From: Accumulibacter sp036625275 | GTDB taxonomy: Bacteria; Pseudomonadota; Gammaproteobacteria; Burkholderiales; Rhodocyclaceae | Direction: 5' to 3' | Assembly (NCBI RefSeq): GCF_036625275.1 | Contig: NZ_JAZKUD010000010.1 | Span: forward strand, 16,167 to 80,166 | DNA: 64,000 nucleotides | Part shown: piece after piece, positions 42,805 to 53,700 of the stretch | How the letters are laid out: every line of letters starts with the position of its first letter | Position numbering within the stretch: the first letter of the stretch is position 1 | Position numbers and translations under genes: made by a program | The notes under the pieces: generated by a model | Told to the model about the DNA's origin: nothing | The model's input: only the letters and a program-made list of their open reading frames with translations | Databases searched by the model: none

Positions 42805-45800
42805 ATGATCACCCCTTCCACTAATAGTATCGTCACTGCACGCTACGCCGGTGCGCTGTACAATCTGGCGCTTAACTACAGCACCACCCAGGAGGTTCTG
42901 GCTGCGACCGCGACTCCTGGCGCCATGACGGATGTCGAGAACCAGTTGTTCATCCGCGACTTCTCCAATATGGCGACCGGCGACGTGGCAACCATCGTCG
43001 CCACCAACCTGGGGTTGACCGGCGATGCTTTCGATGCGGCGGTCGTTTTCCTCACCGGCTGGATCACCGGTACCGTATTTACTGAGCGGGGCGCGGTCAT
43101 CGCCCAGATCGTGAACAACTTTTCCCTGATGACCGAAGACCCGACCTTCGGTACCTTCGCCAAGGCCTGGAACATCAAGGTGGGTAACGCGGTTGCGTAC
43201 GCCCAGAATTCCTCGAGCACGGCCACCATCGACTTCCCCCTGGTTCCCAGTTCTAACCCGGATTCTTTCACGCTCACCAACGGCACCGACATCGCCACCG
43301 CCAACATCTTCACCGCTGGCCTGGTCTACACCCCGGGCGGTGATGATCGCATCAACTCCCTGCAGGACGAAGACCAACTGACCGGCGCCGGCACCGACCC
43401 GAGGCTCGACGCCACGCTGGGTAACGCCAATGACAACGGTGGCGCGATCGTCACGCCGAAACTAACCGGCATTTCCGTCATCAACACCGCCTTTACTGGC
43501 TCGGGTGGTGGTGCTGTCACGGCGCTTGACCTGCAGGATGCCACCGGCCAGACCGCAGTCAACATCACCCGCATCTCCCAAGCCATCAACAGTGCTGAAG
43601 TGGGCAACATCATGACGCCTGCGGCTTCGCTTTCCCTGGCCAACACCAACGCCAACCAGGCCGGTACCGCCGAGTTCTCCTACGGTGCTGATGTCCTCAA
43701 GGACATCAACCAGGGCAGTCTCAGGGTTTCCAACGTCCAGATCGGCACGCTGAACGTCGGTGAAAACACCTCGACCATCGGCGCCCGTGGCGTCGGTCTC
43801 AATGGTTTCGAACAACTCGCCCTGACCTCCACGGGCGGTGCGTCCAACACCATCGGCATTCTGGGTCTGCCAATGGATACCGGTACGGCGGGCAAGCTCA
43901 CCATCACTGGCGATCAGAACCTGGCACTGGGTGCCCCGGTGCCCGTGATCCTCGGCAATACGGTCGAGTCGCTTACCTACCAAAATGGCGTGACACAGGC
44001 CAATGGCCGCCTCGCCGCCATTGATGCCTCCGGTTTTACCAAAAACCTGACCCTGAACATCCAGACGGGATTGCTTTCCTCCGGCAAAGCGGACACCTCC
44101 GGCGTTCCTCAGAATGTCACTATCACTGGTGGTTCGGGTAATGACCGATTCATCCTGGGTGACATCGTTCAGGCCGGCGACAGTCTCACCGGCGGCGCCG
44201 GTACGGACACGCTGATTGTCACCTCCGCCGGCACAGTCAACTCCGTGTCTTCGGTCATTACCAGCATGGAAAACCTCGAGGTCCGGGCTTCCGCGGGCGG
44301 TGCCGTAACGGTTGATTTCGACAAGCTGCCGGATACCCTCCTCACCTTGGTTCGCAACGAAGGTTCAGCCAATGGTGCCCCGGTCGCCAGATCCCTGGTC
44401 ACCAACCTCAACAACCTGACCGCGGTCGAAGCAGCTGCTCTGAACACCCAGCACAGCAACACCGGCTCCAACGGCATTCTGCAAAATACCATCAACGCCA
44501 CTTTGAAGACGGCCGCCGGTGCTACCGATCTCGTATCCCTGACCATTGCAGACGGTCTGAACATCGATCCGCGCTTCAACCTGATCTTGGGAACCCAGAA
44601 CGCCTCTGGCGCGACCGGCAATGTCGAGAACGTCACCCTCGTGGATAGCGATACCGAATCCAATACGGTTGCCTTGTCCAGGGTTGCTCAACACACCGGA
44701 ACGGTCACCCTGAGTGGCGGCCTGGCTGGCACTTTCCTGAACCTGGATACCACCGCCGCTGGCGCCAACGGCGGCATCTACCAGTATGAGACCAACGGTG
44801 CATCTGACCTGAATAGCTCCAACGCCGGTCCTACGGTTGCTCGCATCGCCGACCTATCCCTGGTCGCAGGTCAAGTCAAACTGGTTGCTGCGAAGATCGA
44901 TGCTTCTGCTGAAGCTTCTGACGTGGTCGTGCGAGTCAGCACCAATGCCCTCTCGGCGGTTGGTGCGCAGAACGTCGTCATGGGTTCTGGCAACGACACA
45001 GTGATCTTTGATAACGTACCGGCCGGGGCGGTCCCAGATACCCGCGCAGGCCTGACGATCTCCGATACGGTCACAGGCGGTGCGGGTAATGACGCCTTGG
45101 TCATCGATGGTCAAAATACTCCTGTCACCCTGGGCGCTTCCGAGTGGACCAATGTCTCCGGTTTTGAAACCATCCGTGTGGTGGGTAACGGTGCGGCGGT
45201 CAACAACGCCGCGGGTGCAGTCAACAGCTACAATCTGACCGTGACCAACAACCTTCTGGCCACCAACAAGGATGCGAGCGGTTCGCTGGCCTTCGTTTCC
45301 GATAACGACCTGTTCAACAACACTGGTCGTACCCTTGCCCAAGCTGCTGCGGCAACCGTGACCGACGCCGATGGTGTCGCCCGTCCGGTTGCCAACGATC
45401 TCAACCTGTCCTCCGGTGGGGTCACCCTTGATGCCCGCACCCTCAATGCCGGCAGCAAGTGGTCCTTCAAAGGCAACGAAGGTCCGGGTCGTTCCGCCGA
45501 CCGCATCATCATGTCCGATGCCAACATCGATGGCAATGCGATCATCGACGGCGGTGCAGTCGACAACATCACCAACAACAGCGGTGTGTCCTCGCTGAAT
45601 GGCACCAGCTTCGTCGGTCAGGACATCGACAACAACGGTTCCAACATTACCGCCATCGGTAACGCTGACGTTATCGAAGTTCGCGACGCTGCGGTGGTGG
45701 CTCAAGGCGACTTGGCGAATGTCAAAAACATCGGCACCCTGTCTTTCGTCAACGATCTGGCGGTCACTCAGGTCAGCACGCTGCAACTCAATGACAGCAT

Positions 45801-46857
45801 CGTGGATTCCATGGTGGACAGCTACCAGGCGTCCGTTTCTCGTGCGGCCGTGGCCACGCAGACCACCGGCGGTGCAAACGTGGAAATCCTCACGGTCAAT
45901 GCCGTCGATAACCTGAACGTGGCTGGTGCGACGACCGGCCTGACGATTCAAGCCGAGACCCTGACCGACAAGTCCGACCTCGGTATCACCCTGGGCCGCG
46001 GCGCGAACAACGTGGCAACTGGTGGGGGTCAGGACAATGTGGTTCTGCTGGGTAACTACCTGGCCGGTGTCTACGCTACCGTTGAAAACGGAGTGAGGGT
46101 CAACGACCAAGCCAATAATGTGGCCGGTCAACGGGTTGTGACCGATACCATCAATTTAGATGGCGGTATTGACACGCTGACGACTTATGGTGCCATCAAC
46201 CTGGCTGGCGCAACGCTGTCCGGTATCGATATCTTGGTGATCAACTCCGATGTAACCCTGACGCAAGCCGAGTACAACTCGATTGGTGTCATCCGGTTCA
46301 ATGGCGCCACTAACCACACTCTGACGATTCTTGATACGCCGGCCGGGGTTCCGATCGATGCGAGCAAGATTGTCGACACCGCCTCGGGCAGCATCGTCAT
46401 CAACAATCAGTCCGCCGAAGGTAGTGTCGGTGTTCTGACGGCCGGAAACGGCGAGGGAGCAGCGCCCGTGCTCAACAATGGTGGCGTTCCTCCAGTAGGT
46501 GATTTCACCGTTGTCGTACTGCCGGTTGGGTCAACCACGCAGGTGACGGGAACCGCCGTAAAAGAGAATTTCACCTTTAATGCGGTTGCTGCGAAAGCGA
46601 GTGCACCCAATACGCAGATTCCGCTCGCCGGATTTGCTACTGGGGCGAATAGTGATATGCTTACCATCGATTCGGCAACGGCTGCTGGCAACATCACGCT
46701 GAACCAACTAAACGGAATTGATGGAATCGCTGTTCAAACCAACGTTATCACCCACGAAACCTTGATCAACTTCGGTCCCGATGCCAACGGCGATGTGGTC
46801 ACAATCACGTTGGCAGGTATTGAAGACCAGTCTCTGGTTCATGTTACTGTCGTCTAG
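42805..46857 (+). CDS. RTX-type S-layer-like surface protein, 1350 aa
   Basis: Large, acidic, Ala/Gly/Asn/Thr-rich protein without Cys or Sec signal, as expected for a type I secretion substrate. Residues 1-140 form a helical N-terminal domain (SIVTARYAGALYNLALNYS). RTX-like Ca2+ motifs occur at ~440-475 (GGSGNDRF, GGAGTDTLIV), ~724 (MGSGNDTVIF) and ~756 (GGAGNDALVI). The rest is beta-strand repeats as in RsaA-type S-layers. The last ~110 residues (PLAGFATGANSDMLTID to DQSLVHVTVV) recur in the next protein and probably act as export or anchoring module. Candidate cell-surface layer; the first of three linked cargo genes. Confidence 0.82.
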   Translation: MITPSTNSIVTARYAGALYNLALNYSTTQEVLAATATPGAMTDVENQLFIRDFSNMATGDVATIVATNLGLTGDAFDAAVVFLTGWITGTVFTERGAVIAQIVNNFSLMTEDPTFGTFAKAWNIKVGNAVAYAQNSSSTATIDFPLVPSSNPDSFTLTNGTDIATANIFTAGLVYTPGGDDRINSLQDEDQLTGAGTDPRLDATLGNANDNGGAIVTPKLTGISVINTAFTGSGGGAVTALDLQDATGQTAVNITRISQAINSAEVGNIMTPAASLSLANTNANQAGTAEFSYGADVLKDINQGSLRVSNVQIGTLNVGENTSTIGARGVGLNGFEQLALTSTGGASNTIGILGLPMDTGTAGKLTITGDQNLALGAPVPVILGNTVESLTYQNGVTQANGRLAAIDASGFTKNLTLNIQTGLLSSGKADTSGVPQNVTITGGSGNDRFILGDIVQAGDSLTGGAGTDTLIVTSAGTVNSVSSVITSMENLEVRASAGGAVTVDFDKLPDTLLTLVRNEGSANGAPVARSLVTNLNNLTAVEAAALNTQHSNTGSNGILQNTINATLKTAAGATDLVSLTIADGLNIDPRFNLILGTQNASGATGNVENVTLVDSDTESNTVALSRVAQHTGTVTLSGGLAGTFLNLDTTAAGANGGIYQYETNGASDLNSSNAGPTVARIADLSLVAGQVKLVAAKIDASAEASDVVVRVSTNALSAVGAQNVVMGSGNDTVIFDNVPAGAVPDTRAGLTISDTVTGGAGNDALVIDGQNTPVTLGASEWTNVSGFETIRVVGNGAAVNNAAGAVNSYNLTVTNNLLATNKDASGSLAFVSDNDLFNNTGRTLAQAAAATVTDADGVARPVANDLNLSSGGVTLDARTLNAGSKWSFKGNEGPGRSADRIIMSDANIDGNAIIDGGAVDNITNNSGVSSLNGTSFVGQDIDNNGSNITAIGNADVIEVRDAAVVAQGDLANVKNIGTLSFVNDLAVTQVSTLQLNDSIVDSMVDSYQASVSRAAVATQTTGGANVEILTVNAVDNLNVAGATTGLTIQAETLTDKSDLGITLGRGANNVATGGGQDNVVLLGNYLAGVYATVENGVRVNDQANNVAGQRVVTDTINLDGGIDTLTTYGAINLAGATLSGIDILVINSDVTLTQAEYNSIGVIRFNGATNHTLTILDTPAGVPIDASKIVDTASGSIVINNQSAEGSVGVLTAGNGEGAAPVLNNGGVPPVGDFTVVVLPVGSTTQVTGTAVKENFTFNAVAAKASAPNTQIPLAGFATGANSDMLTIDSATAAGNITLNQLNGIDGIAVQTNVITHETLINFGPDANGDVVTITLAGIEDQSLVHVTVV

Positions 46858-46871
46858 GGGTAGTCTTTGAT

Positions 46872-46901
46872 TTGCTTGGCCGCTTGCGGGCGGTCAAGCA
46901 A
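46872..46901 (+). terminator. stem-loop/attenuator after the S-layer-like gene
   Basis: A 12-bp stem with one G-T pair (46872-46883 with 46890-46901), followed by ATCATCTTTT. It could terminate most transcripts of the 1350-aa gene while letting some through to the downstream genes. Confidence 0.65.
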
Positions 46902-46922
46902 TCATCTTTTGGAGCAGACAAT

Positions 46923-47696
46923 ATGCCTTTTACTGCCAATGACGACATCAATATTCTTCAAGCTAGCGACAGCCTCAACGTAGGCGCTGGCCCCGGTAAC
47001 GACAAATACATTTTGTCCGGTTTGCTGGTGGCTGCGGCTGGCAAAACCATCAACATCACCGATCCGGAGGGAAACAATACGCTACAACTGATCAATGGTC
47101 TGACCATTGTCAGCAGTGTGGTTGCTGGGAGTGCGGTGCAGTTGATTCTGAGCAACGGTGTGACCGTCAACGTGCTTGGAGCAAACTCTTTCCATTACGA
47201 AATTGGTGGCGACCCCTTGCTTGGTACTTCTGGTGTAATTCAGGACTATACTGCATTTGCGACTACCACCTTGGGTGCACCCAGCGTTCCGACCGGTAAC
47301 GCTACCGTAAGTATCAATACACCGGTGACGATTGGTGGTGGTGGCGGCTTTACTAATATTCCACTGCTTGTGGGAACAAGCGCAGCAGTGACCGCCAGCG
47401 CCGCTAACGAAGCGTTTACCTTCGATGTGGCTGCTGCCAAGGCTAGTGTTGCGAACACACAAATCCCGATCAATGGCTTTTCCGCGACTAATGACAAGCT
47501 GGTCATTGACACATTAACAGCGCTGGGTAACACTACGCTAGCTGCACTGAGCGGTGTGGATGGAATTGCGGTTCAAGCCAACATCATCACCCAAGAAACA
47601 TTGATTAACTTCGGTTCTGATGCCAACGGCGATGTGATCACGGTCGAACTGGCAGGTATTACAGACCCGTCTTTGGTTCATGTTACAATCATTTAA
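46923..47696 (+). CDS. small chimeric RTX-like protein, 257 aa
   Basis: ATG 46923, with TGGAGCAGACAAT upstream. Residues 1-125 (MPFTANDDINILQASDS, NVGAGPGNDKYILSG, GKTINITDPEGNNTLQLI) are clearly homologous to residues 1-125 of the 3378-aa protein. Residues 145-257 (NEAFTFDVAAAKASVANTQIP to PSLVHVTII) are clearly homologous to the end of the 1350-aa protein. Thus it has both end modules and no middle. No Sec signal. It may be an adaptor or cap linking the two large proteins, or the minimal secreted unit. Confidence 0.8.
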   Translation: MPFTANDDINILQASDSLNVGAGPGNDKYILSGLLVAAAGKTINITDPEGNNTLQLINGLTIVSSVVAGSAVQLILSNGVTVNVLGANSFHYEIGGDPLLGTSGVIQDYTAFATTTLGAPSVPTGNATVSINTPVTIGGGGGFTNIPLLVGTSAAVTASAANEAFTFDVAAAKASVANTQIPINGFSATNDKLVIDTLTALGNTTLAALSGVDGIAVQANIITQETLINFGSDANGDVITVELAGITDPSLVHVTII

Positions 47697-47786
47697 TTCC
47701 AAATTCTAACAAACTACTGTGCCTCGCCTAGTCGCTTCGGCGATCGAGTTGAGGATTGATTTCTGATCTCATTGGAGCAATGCAAA

Positions 47787-50700
47787 ATGCCTTTTACTAC
47801 AAATGACGACGTAAACATTCTTCAAGCCAGCGACAGTACCAATATTGGTGCGGGGCAAGGAAACGATAAATACATTTTATCGAACTCACTGTCGGCGACT
47901 GCTCCAGGGAAAACCATCAACATCACCGATCCGGATGGTACGAATACCTTGCAGCTGATTGGTGGATTGCACATCGTCAGTAGTGTGGTATCTGCCACTT
48001 CCTTGCAGTTGACCCTGAGCAATGGCGTGATTGTGAACGTTTTTGGCGCAAGTTCCTTCAGCTACGAAATCGGTGGGGATCCGTTGACTGGCACCCCAGG
48101 AACGATCCAAAACTACTCCACATTTGTGACCTCCACCCTGGGGGTGCCCAGTGTTCCGACCGGCAGCGCTACCGCGACTGGCGGGGTAGTAGATATTCCT
48201 GGATCAACCGCACCGGTGACTGTGGGGCAGATTCACACGCTTACTGAAAGCATAACGGCAGGGACTCCGGACGTCACGGCCATCTACTGGGGCTACAACC
48301 CGCATGATGCAACTGCCGGCAATAGCGGAACGCCCGCGGATGGCGGTATTCCTGTTACTGATCTGGTCAACTTTCTGACTACCATCACCGGTCTGAACTT
48401 CAAACAGTTGGGGCTGATCGATGCCGACGGCGTGGACCCGTTCCGGAACGTCACCAGCCTGACTCTGAACAATCCGCTGACTACCGGCGCGACCAACACG
48501 ACAGGTGGTTCGGGAGACGACGCGGACGCAAGCAATACCCTGACCATCTACTATGCCGACGGGACCAGCATGAACGCCGAGGCGGTGCTGGGCACGGCTT
48601 ACTTTGACTTTCTGAGCAGCCTGCTGTTCGACAAAAATGGCAACACCCGCCTGTTTGAAAAGGTAATTACGGAGGGGTCTAGTGGCGGCACGCAGCCCAT
48701 CAAGCTGACGCCTACCGTGAACAACGGTGGCACCATTGAACCTGGGGTCACCAGCTCGGGCGACGACCTCATTGTCGCTGGCCGACTGGATCTGCTGCAC
48801 CAGGCCTACCTCGACGGTGGCTCTGGCCGCAACATCCTGGAAATCGATGCGAAGGGACTTTACGCCCAGCCACTGCAACTGCTGAATATTCAGGAAATTC
48901 GCGTCAACGACCTGCCGAACTTTTACACCACGAACACCAGCGTACCCGGAGCTAACAGTATCGATACTTACCCGGATCTGGTGGATGATCTCAACCCTGT
49001 GAACAATAACAGCTGGCTCGATCTGAGCCGTGCCACTGCAATCACCAAACTGGTGGTGACCGACGAAAGTGTAAGTAGCGGTAATCTGACCATCGTCGGC
49101 ATACGCAATGCCGCCACCGCGCGCCTGGAAGGCAATTTTGGCGGAGGCACCACCATTTTGCAGTACGGCCAGGGTCAAACCGGCACGTTGAACGTTGAGC
49201 TGGCACTGGGTGATGTCACCAGCGACATCAACCTGCTGCAAAATGCAGCCGTTCTCAATATCGATTCTCAGGGTGTCGAAAACCACATGCATGTGTTCTT
49301 TGCAGGTGGTTCGGTCAGCCGCATGAACGTCAAGGGTACGGGCGTCTTCGGCGTTGATGAAAACCTCGCTTCCAGCTTCAACCAGGGCCGTCCGGTCATC
49401 ATCGACGCCTCCGCCAACACCGGTGGTCTGGATGTGACCCTCGACAACGTCGGTTCTGACACCTATACCCACTACAATGTCAAAGTGATCGGTACGGTGG
49501 CGGACGACGAAATCGCCGTCAAGAATATCCACACCACCGCCAACAACGGCAAGGTGGTGATCACCGCCAACGATGGTGACAACACCATCGTCACCGACGG
49601 TAGCGACATCGTCAATATCAGCAGCGGTATCGGCAACGACACCATCAGTGCCAACGGGGGTGTGAACGTCACCATTGACACCGGTGCGGGCGACGACATC
49701 ATCAGCGCCAACAGTAGCTTGAACGTCACCATCAACGCAGGTGCTGGAAATAACCGCATCACTGCCAACGGCGGCGTGTCTGGCGCCACTTTTGGCACCA
49801 CCCAGGTCAGCATCACCACCGGTGATGGCAATGACGTCATCAGCGCAGTTCGCGCCAATATGGTGACTATTAACGCAGGTGCTGGCAACAACACCATTAC
49901 CACCAGCGCCAACGAAGTCAATGTGACCACCGGTGCGGGCAACGACAAGCTCTATCTCTCCGGTATGGATACCACTTTCGATAACGGTGATTTGACGGAA
50001 GGCGGCAGTGGTACCAATTCTGGTGGTTTCAATAGTGGGAATCTCGACCACTACGGCTTGACCTCGGACTTTGTCGACGCGCTGGCCCCTGGCGCCCTGC
50101 TGAACCTCAGCCTGGGAGAAGGCAGCAATACCATCTATCTGGGTCGTGACGTGACAGACCTGGACGCCAGCCCCGATGTGGATGCCCAGTACGGCATCAC
50201 CGCACTCGAAGGTTCGGTGATCACCGGTACCGGCATCAAGCTGTTCGTCGAGAACAACAGCGACCTGACCGAAGCCAATCTGACAGGTGCAACCATCACC
50301 TCCGTGGTGCTCAAGCAGGAACTGCGCATCACCGATGATCAGTTCACCGCCATTGGCTCTACGGCATTCAGCGTGCTGCGCGATGAGGAAGGTGCGACCG
50401 AAGACCTGTACCTCGTCGTCAACAGCAGTACCAGTATGGACCAGATCCTCAACGGTCATGCCTTGAGCACCAATGTGCGGTTGCATTTCGAGCTTCACGA
50501 CGGTGCCGTGCTGACCCTGAGCGCAGCACAACTGTCCAAGAACGTGGCAGTCAATGGGATCAATGGCGCCGATGGCTTGAACGGCAAGGTCGTCATCACC
50601 GATGCGGGTCTGAACTTTGATCCATTCAACAGTGGCCCTGCCTATCTGGTGATTGACGGCGGCACGATCTCGGGCGGTTCGCTGGGCGCGACCGACGACA

Positions 50701-53700
50701 TCACGATCCTCCGTTCCGTCAATGGCTACGAGCGTCCGACCCCGTCCTCTTCGACCGACACCCTGACGATCGACTCCGACGTGACTCCGCTGGTTACCAC
50801 TGCGATCATCAGCGAAGTGGCGACCCTGAAGGTCATCGGTGCTGCTGACATCACCTTCAGCCATCCGGTCGACCTGGGGCGCGATGCCATCGACGGAACT
50901 CACCCTGCGCTGGCCGATGGCCGTGCCCCGGATTGGGCTGCACCTGAAACCGACGCCTACACCATCGATTTCTCCGCACTCACTGGCAAGATGCTCGGAC
51001 TCACCGTTGCCAACTTCCAGGACGTGAAGCAAATCAAGGGGAACGGTACTGCGGTAGCCCCGGTGACTGTAAACGTTGAGCTGACCGACGGCAGCACGGT
51101 AGGCGCTTCGGGCCAGGCCAACGGTCTCAAGACCAGCGGCGTGCAAACCTACGTGGTCACCGCCATCGGCGATGACAGCGTCGGCGAAGATGTGCATGCC
51201 AGCAGCGCCACTATCTACCTCTGCGACCTGAGTAAGGATGTCAATGTCGTAGGTTTGCTCGGCAACTGGAACGACACGCTCAATGTCAAGCAGATCAACT
51301 GGGGGATCAACCTCCTGCTGGAGGGCGGTGGCACGGCTAAGGCCGATGGCGACCCGAACTACTCGAACGTCGGTACGCTGAACGCTGAGTACTTTTTTAC
51401 GGGAGCCACCGCCAATGTAGAAATCAAGCATCAGGACACTGCCGACACGCGTCCGGTGCATGTGGCTGGCCTCAACATCGCTAATGCCAAGACCATCAAT
51501 GTTAACGTTGCTGAAGGTAACGCCATCATTGACTCGATCAATAATGACGATGCTTCCATAGGATTTGTCTTTGGCAAAGACGTCGTTGAGAATCTCGTCC
51601 TGACTTCTGCTGGGGACGTGACCGTCAAGGGCAACTTGGACATCGGTGATAACGCGGCTGGCCACCTGAAGACCCTGGACGCTTCTGCGGTGGCTGGCAC
51701 CTTTACCCTGAATCTGACCACTACGGTTCTCACCGATCTGAGCAACACCACGGTGACGGGGCTGGACAAAGTGGTGTTCGGTGCTGACCACGCTGCTTTG
51801 ACGCTGAGTGTCGACCAAGCGATCACAACCGGCCCGACAAACGTCACTACCGCCACGGGTATAGTCGACTCCACCTTGAACTTCGAGAACTTGGCCGATC
51901 AAGCGATCGACATGACGGCTTTTGGCGTGAAAAACATCGGCACGGTTTCCATCGCTGACGTAAACGGCACCGTGACCCTGGACCATGGAACCGTACTCGG
52001 CAATGCGCTGAACAATGCCGATTCTCTGCTGATTAAGGCGGATCTGAACGATACCACCGTTGAAATGACAGCGGCCCAGTTCAGCCAGCTCAATGGCAAC
52101 GGCACGGTGACTTCCAGCAACGGTACGGACAGCAGCACGGGTAAAGACTTCAAAGCCACCATGGTGTTGACTGACCTGTCACCGAGCACGCAGCTCAACT
52201 TCTCGGACGTTGATCAATCCATTGCAACCACCCCGCACAGTAAAGTGGATGTCGTGCTTCGTGTGGAAGGGCTGACAGCGACCAATGACTTCGGTATCGC
52301 AGGTGACGCCGACACGTCTGTCACTCTGGAAGTCGCTGCCGGGGCCAGTGATCTTTCGAAGGGAGGGCTGGGGAGCTTCGTTAAAGCTGTCCACTTTACT
52401 GGCGACGCGACTTTAACGCTGACTGCTGCGCAAGTGGCTGCTATTGGCACGACAGATGCTGATGGCGACGGCGATGCCGATGCCTGGACGGTTGCGCCGG
52501 GTGTCACCGTCAAGCTGAACGTTACTGACGTACATGATGGCTTCGCACTCGATCTGAACAAGCTCGAAGCTGCAGGGATCGATATCGGAGCCTTGACGCT
52601 TGCAGACACCAATGCATCCATTACATTTGCTGCAGCAGCAACGCTGGGTAACGCGGACTCGATTGTGACTCCAACCGATGCGGTAGACGGTATCGAAGAC
52701 ACTACACTGAGCCTGAACGCCTCTCAGTTCAATCAACTGGCGGGCACGGGTACGATCACCGGTGGTGCTACGGTGAACATCACCGACCTGCTAAACAATA
52801 CTGACACCGACCATCTGGTGCCGCTGACTCCGGATACGGCGTTCATCGACGTTTCCAATATCTCCGCACCCAAGGGTACGATGACATTGGGTCAAGCTAC
52901 CGTCACCCTGGACGCATCGTCCTATGTCTCTGGTTTCAACATGGTGTTGGGCAACGGGCAGATGATCGAGTTCAGCACTGCCGCGCAAGCCAGTGGTCAG
53001 ATGGTCACAGAGGCCACTTTTGGTCCCACGACGACTGCCATCGCTTGGCTATTTACGAGCCTCGGCGCTCTGTCCGCGGTGGATACCAGCAAGTACGACG
53101 GCGACATCAACACGCTGTATATTCTCGAAGACCTTGTTGATGGCAAGAATGAAGAAAGCTTGTGGACCACGCTGGCCGAATCCATCGTCGTCGAAAAGAC
53201 GAACGTGAATGGTATCCCTGATGTGCTGATCGCTTTCGATCGTGTCAACACCTTTGAGGCACTGACGGCGATTGCCGGCGTAACCTACGATGATCAAGCG
53301 CAGTTCGCGACGATTCAGGATCTGACCATCAACCTTGAAGGCAACACCAGCATCGGTAACGTAGGCATTGGCGATACGGTGGGTGAGGGTGACTTCCAGT
53401 CACTGACCATCAATTCGTACGAAGACCGCAGCACGCTGACCAGCGATAACGGCTTCGACTTCCAGCCCAACAAGGTCGGGAATATTGGTCTGAATGCGGG
53501 CACCACTGATGAGTTGCTTAACGTCACCTTGAACACCTACGCGAATGCCGATGGAGTTTTGGTGCTCGGTGATCATTTGGGAGCACCTACATCCGATGGC
53601 GGCTTTTATGATGATGACAATGTCAGCAGCGCTGCAGCGGAACGGGATGGTCTCGCCCTCGAAGTAGGTACTATTACCTTCGGTGCAAACGCCACAGTCG

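Noticed and set aside
48204..51986. 1260-codon open frame antisense to the giant gene
   Set aside because: The sense strand has a clear 3378-aa protein with RTX motifs and homology to its neighbours; the antisense frame is a composition shadow (no start context, His/Val/Gln-biased).
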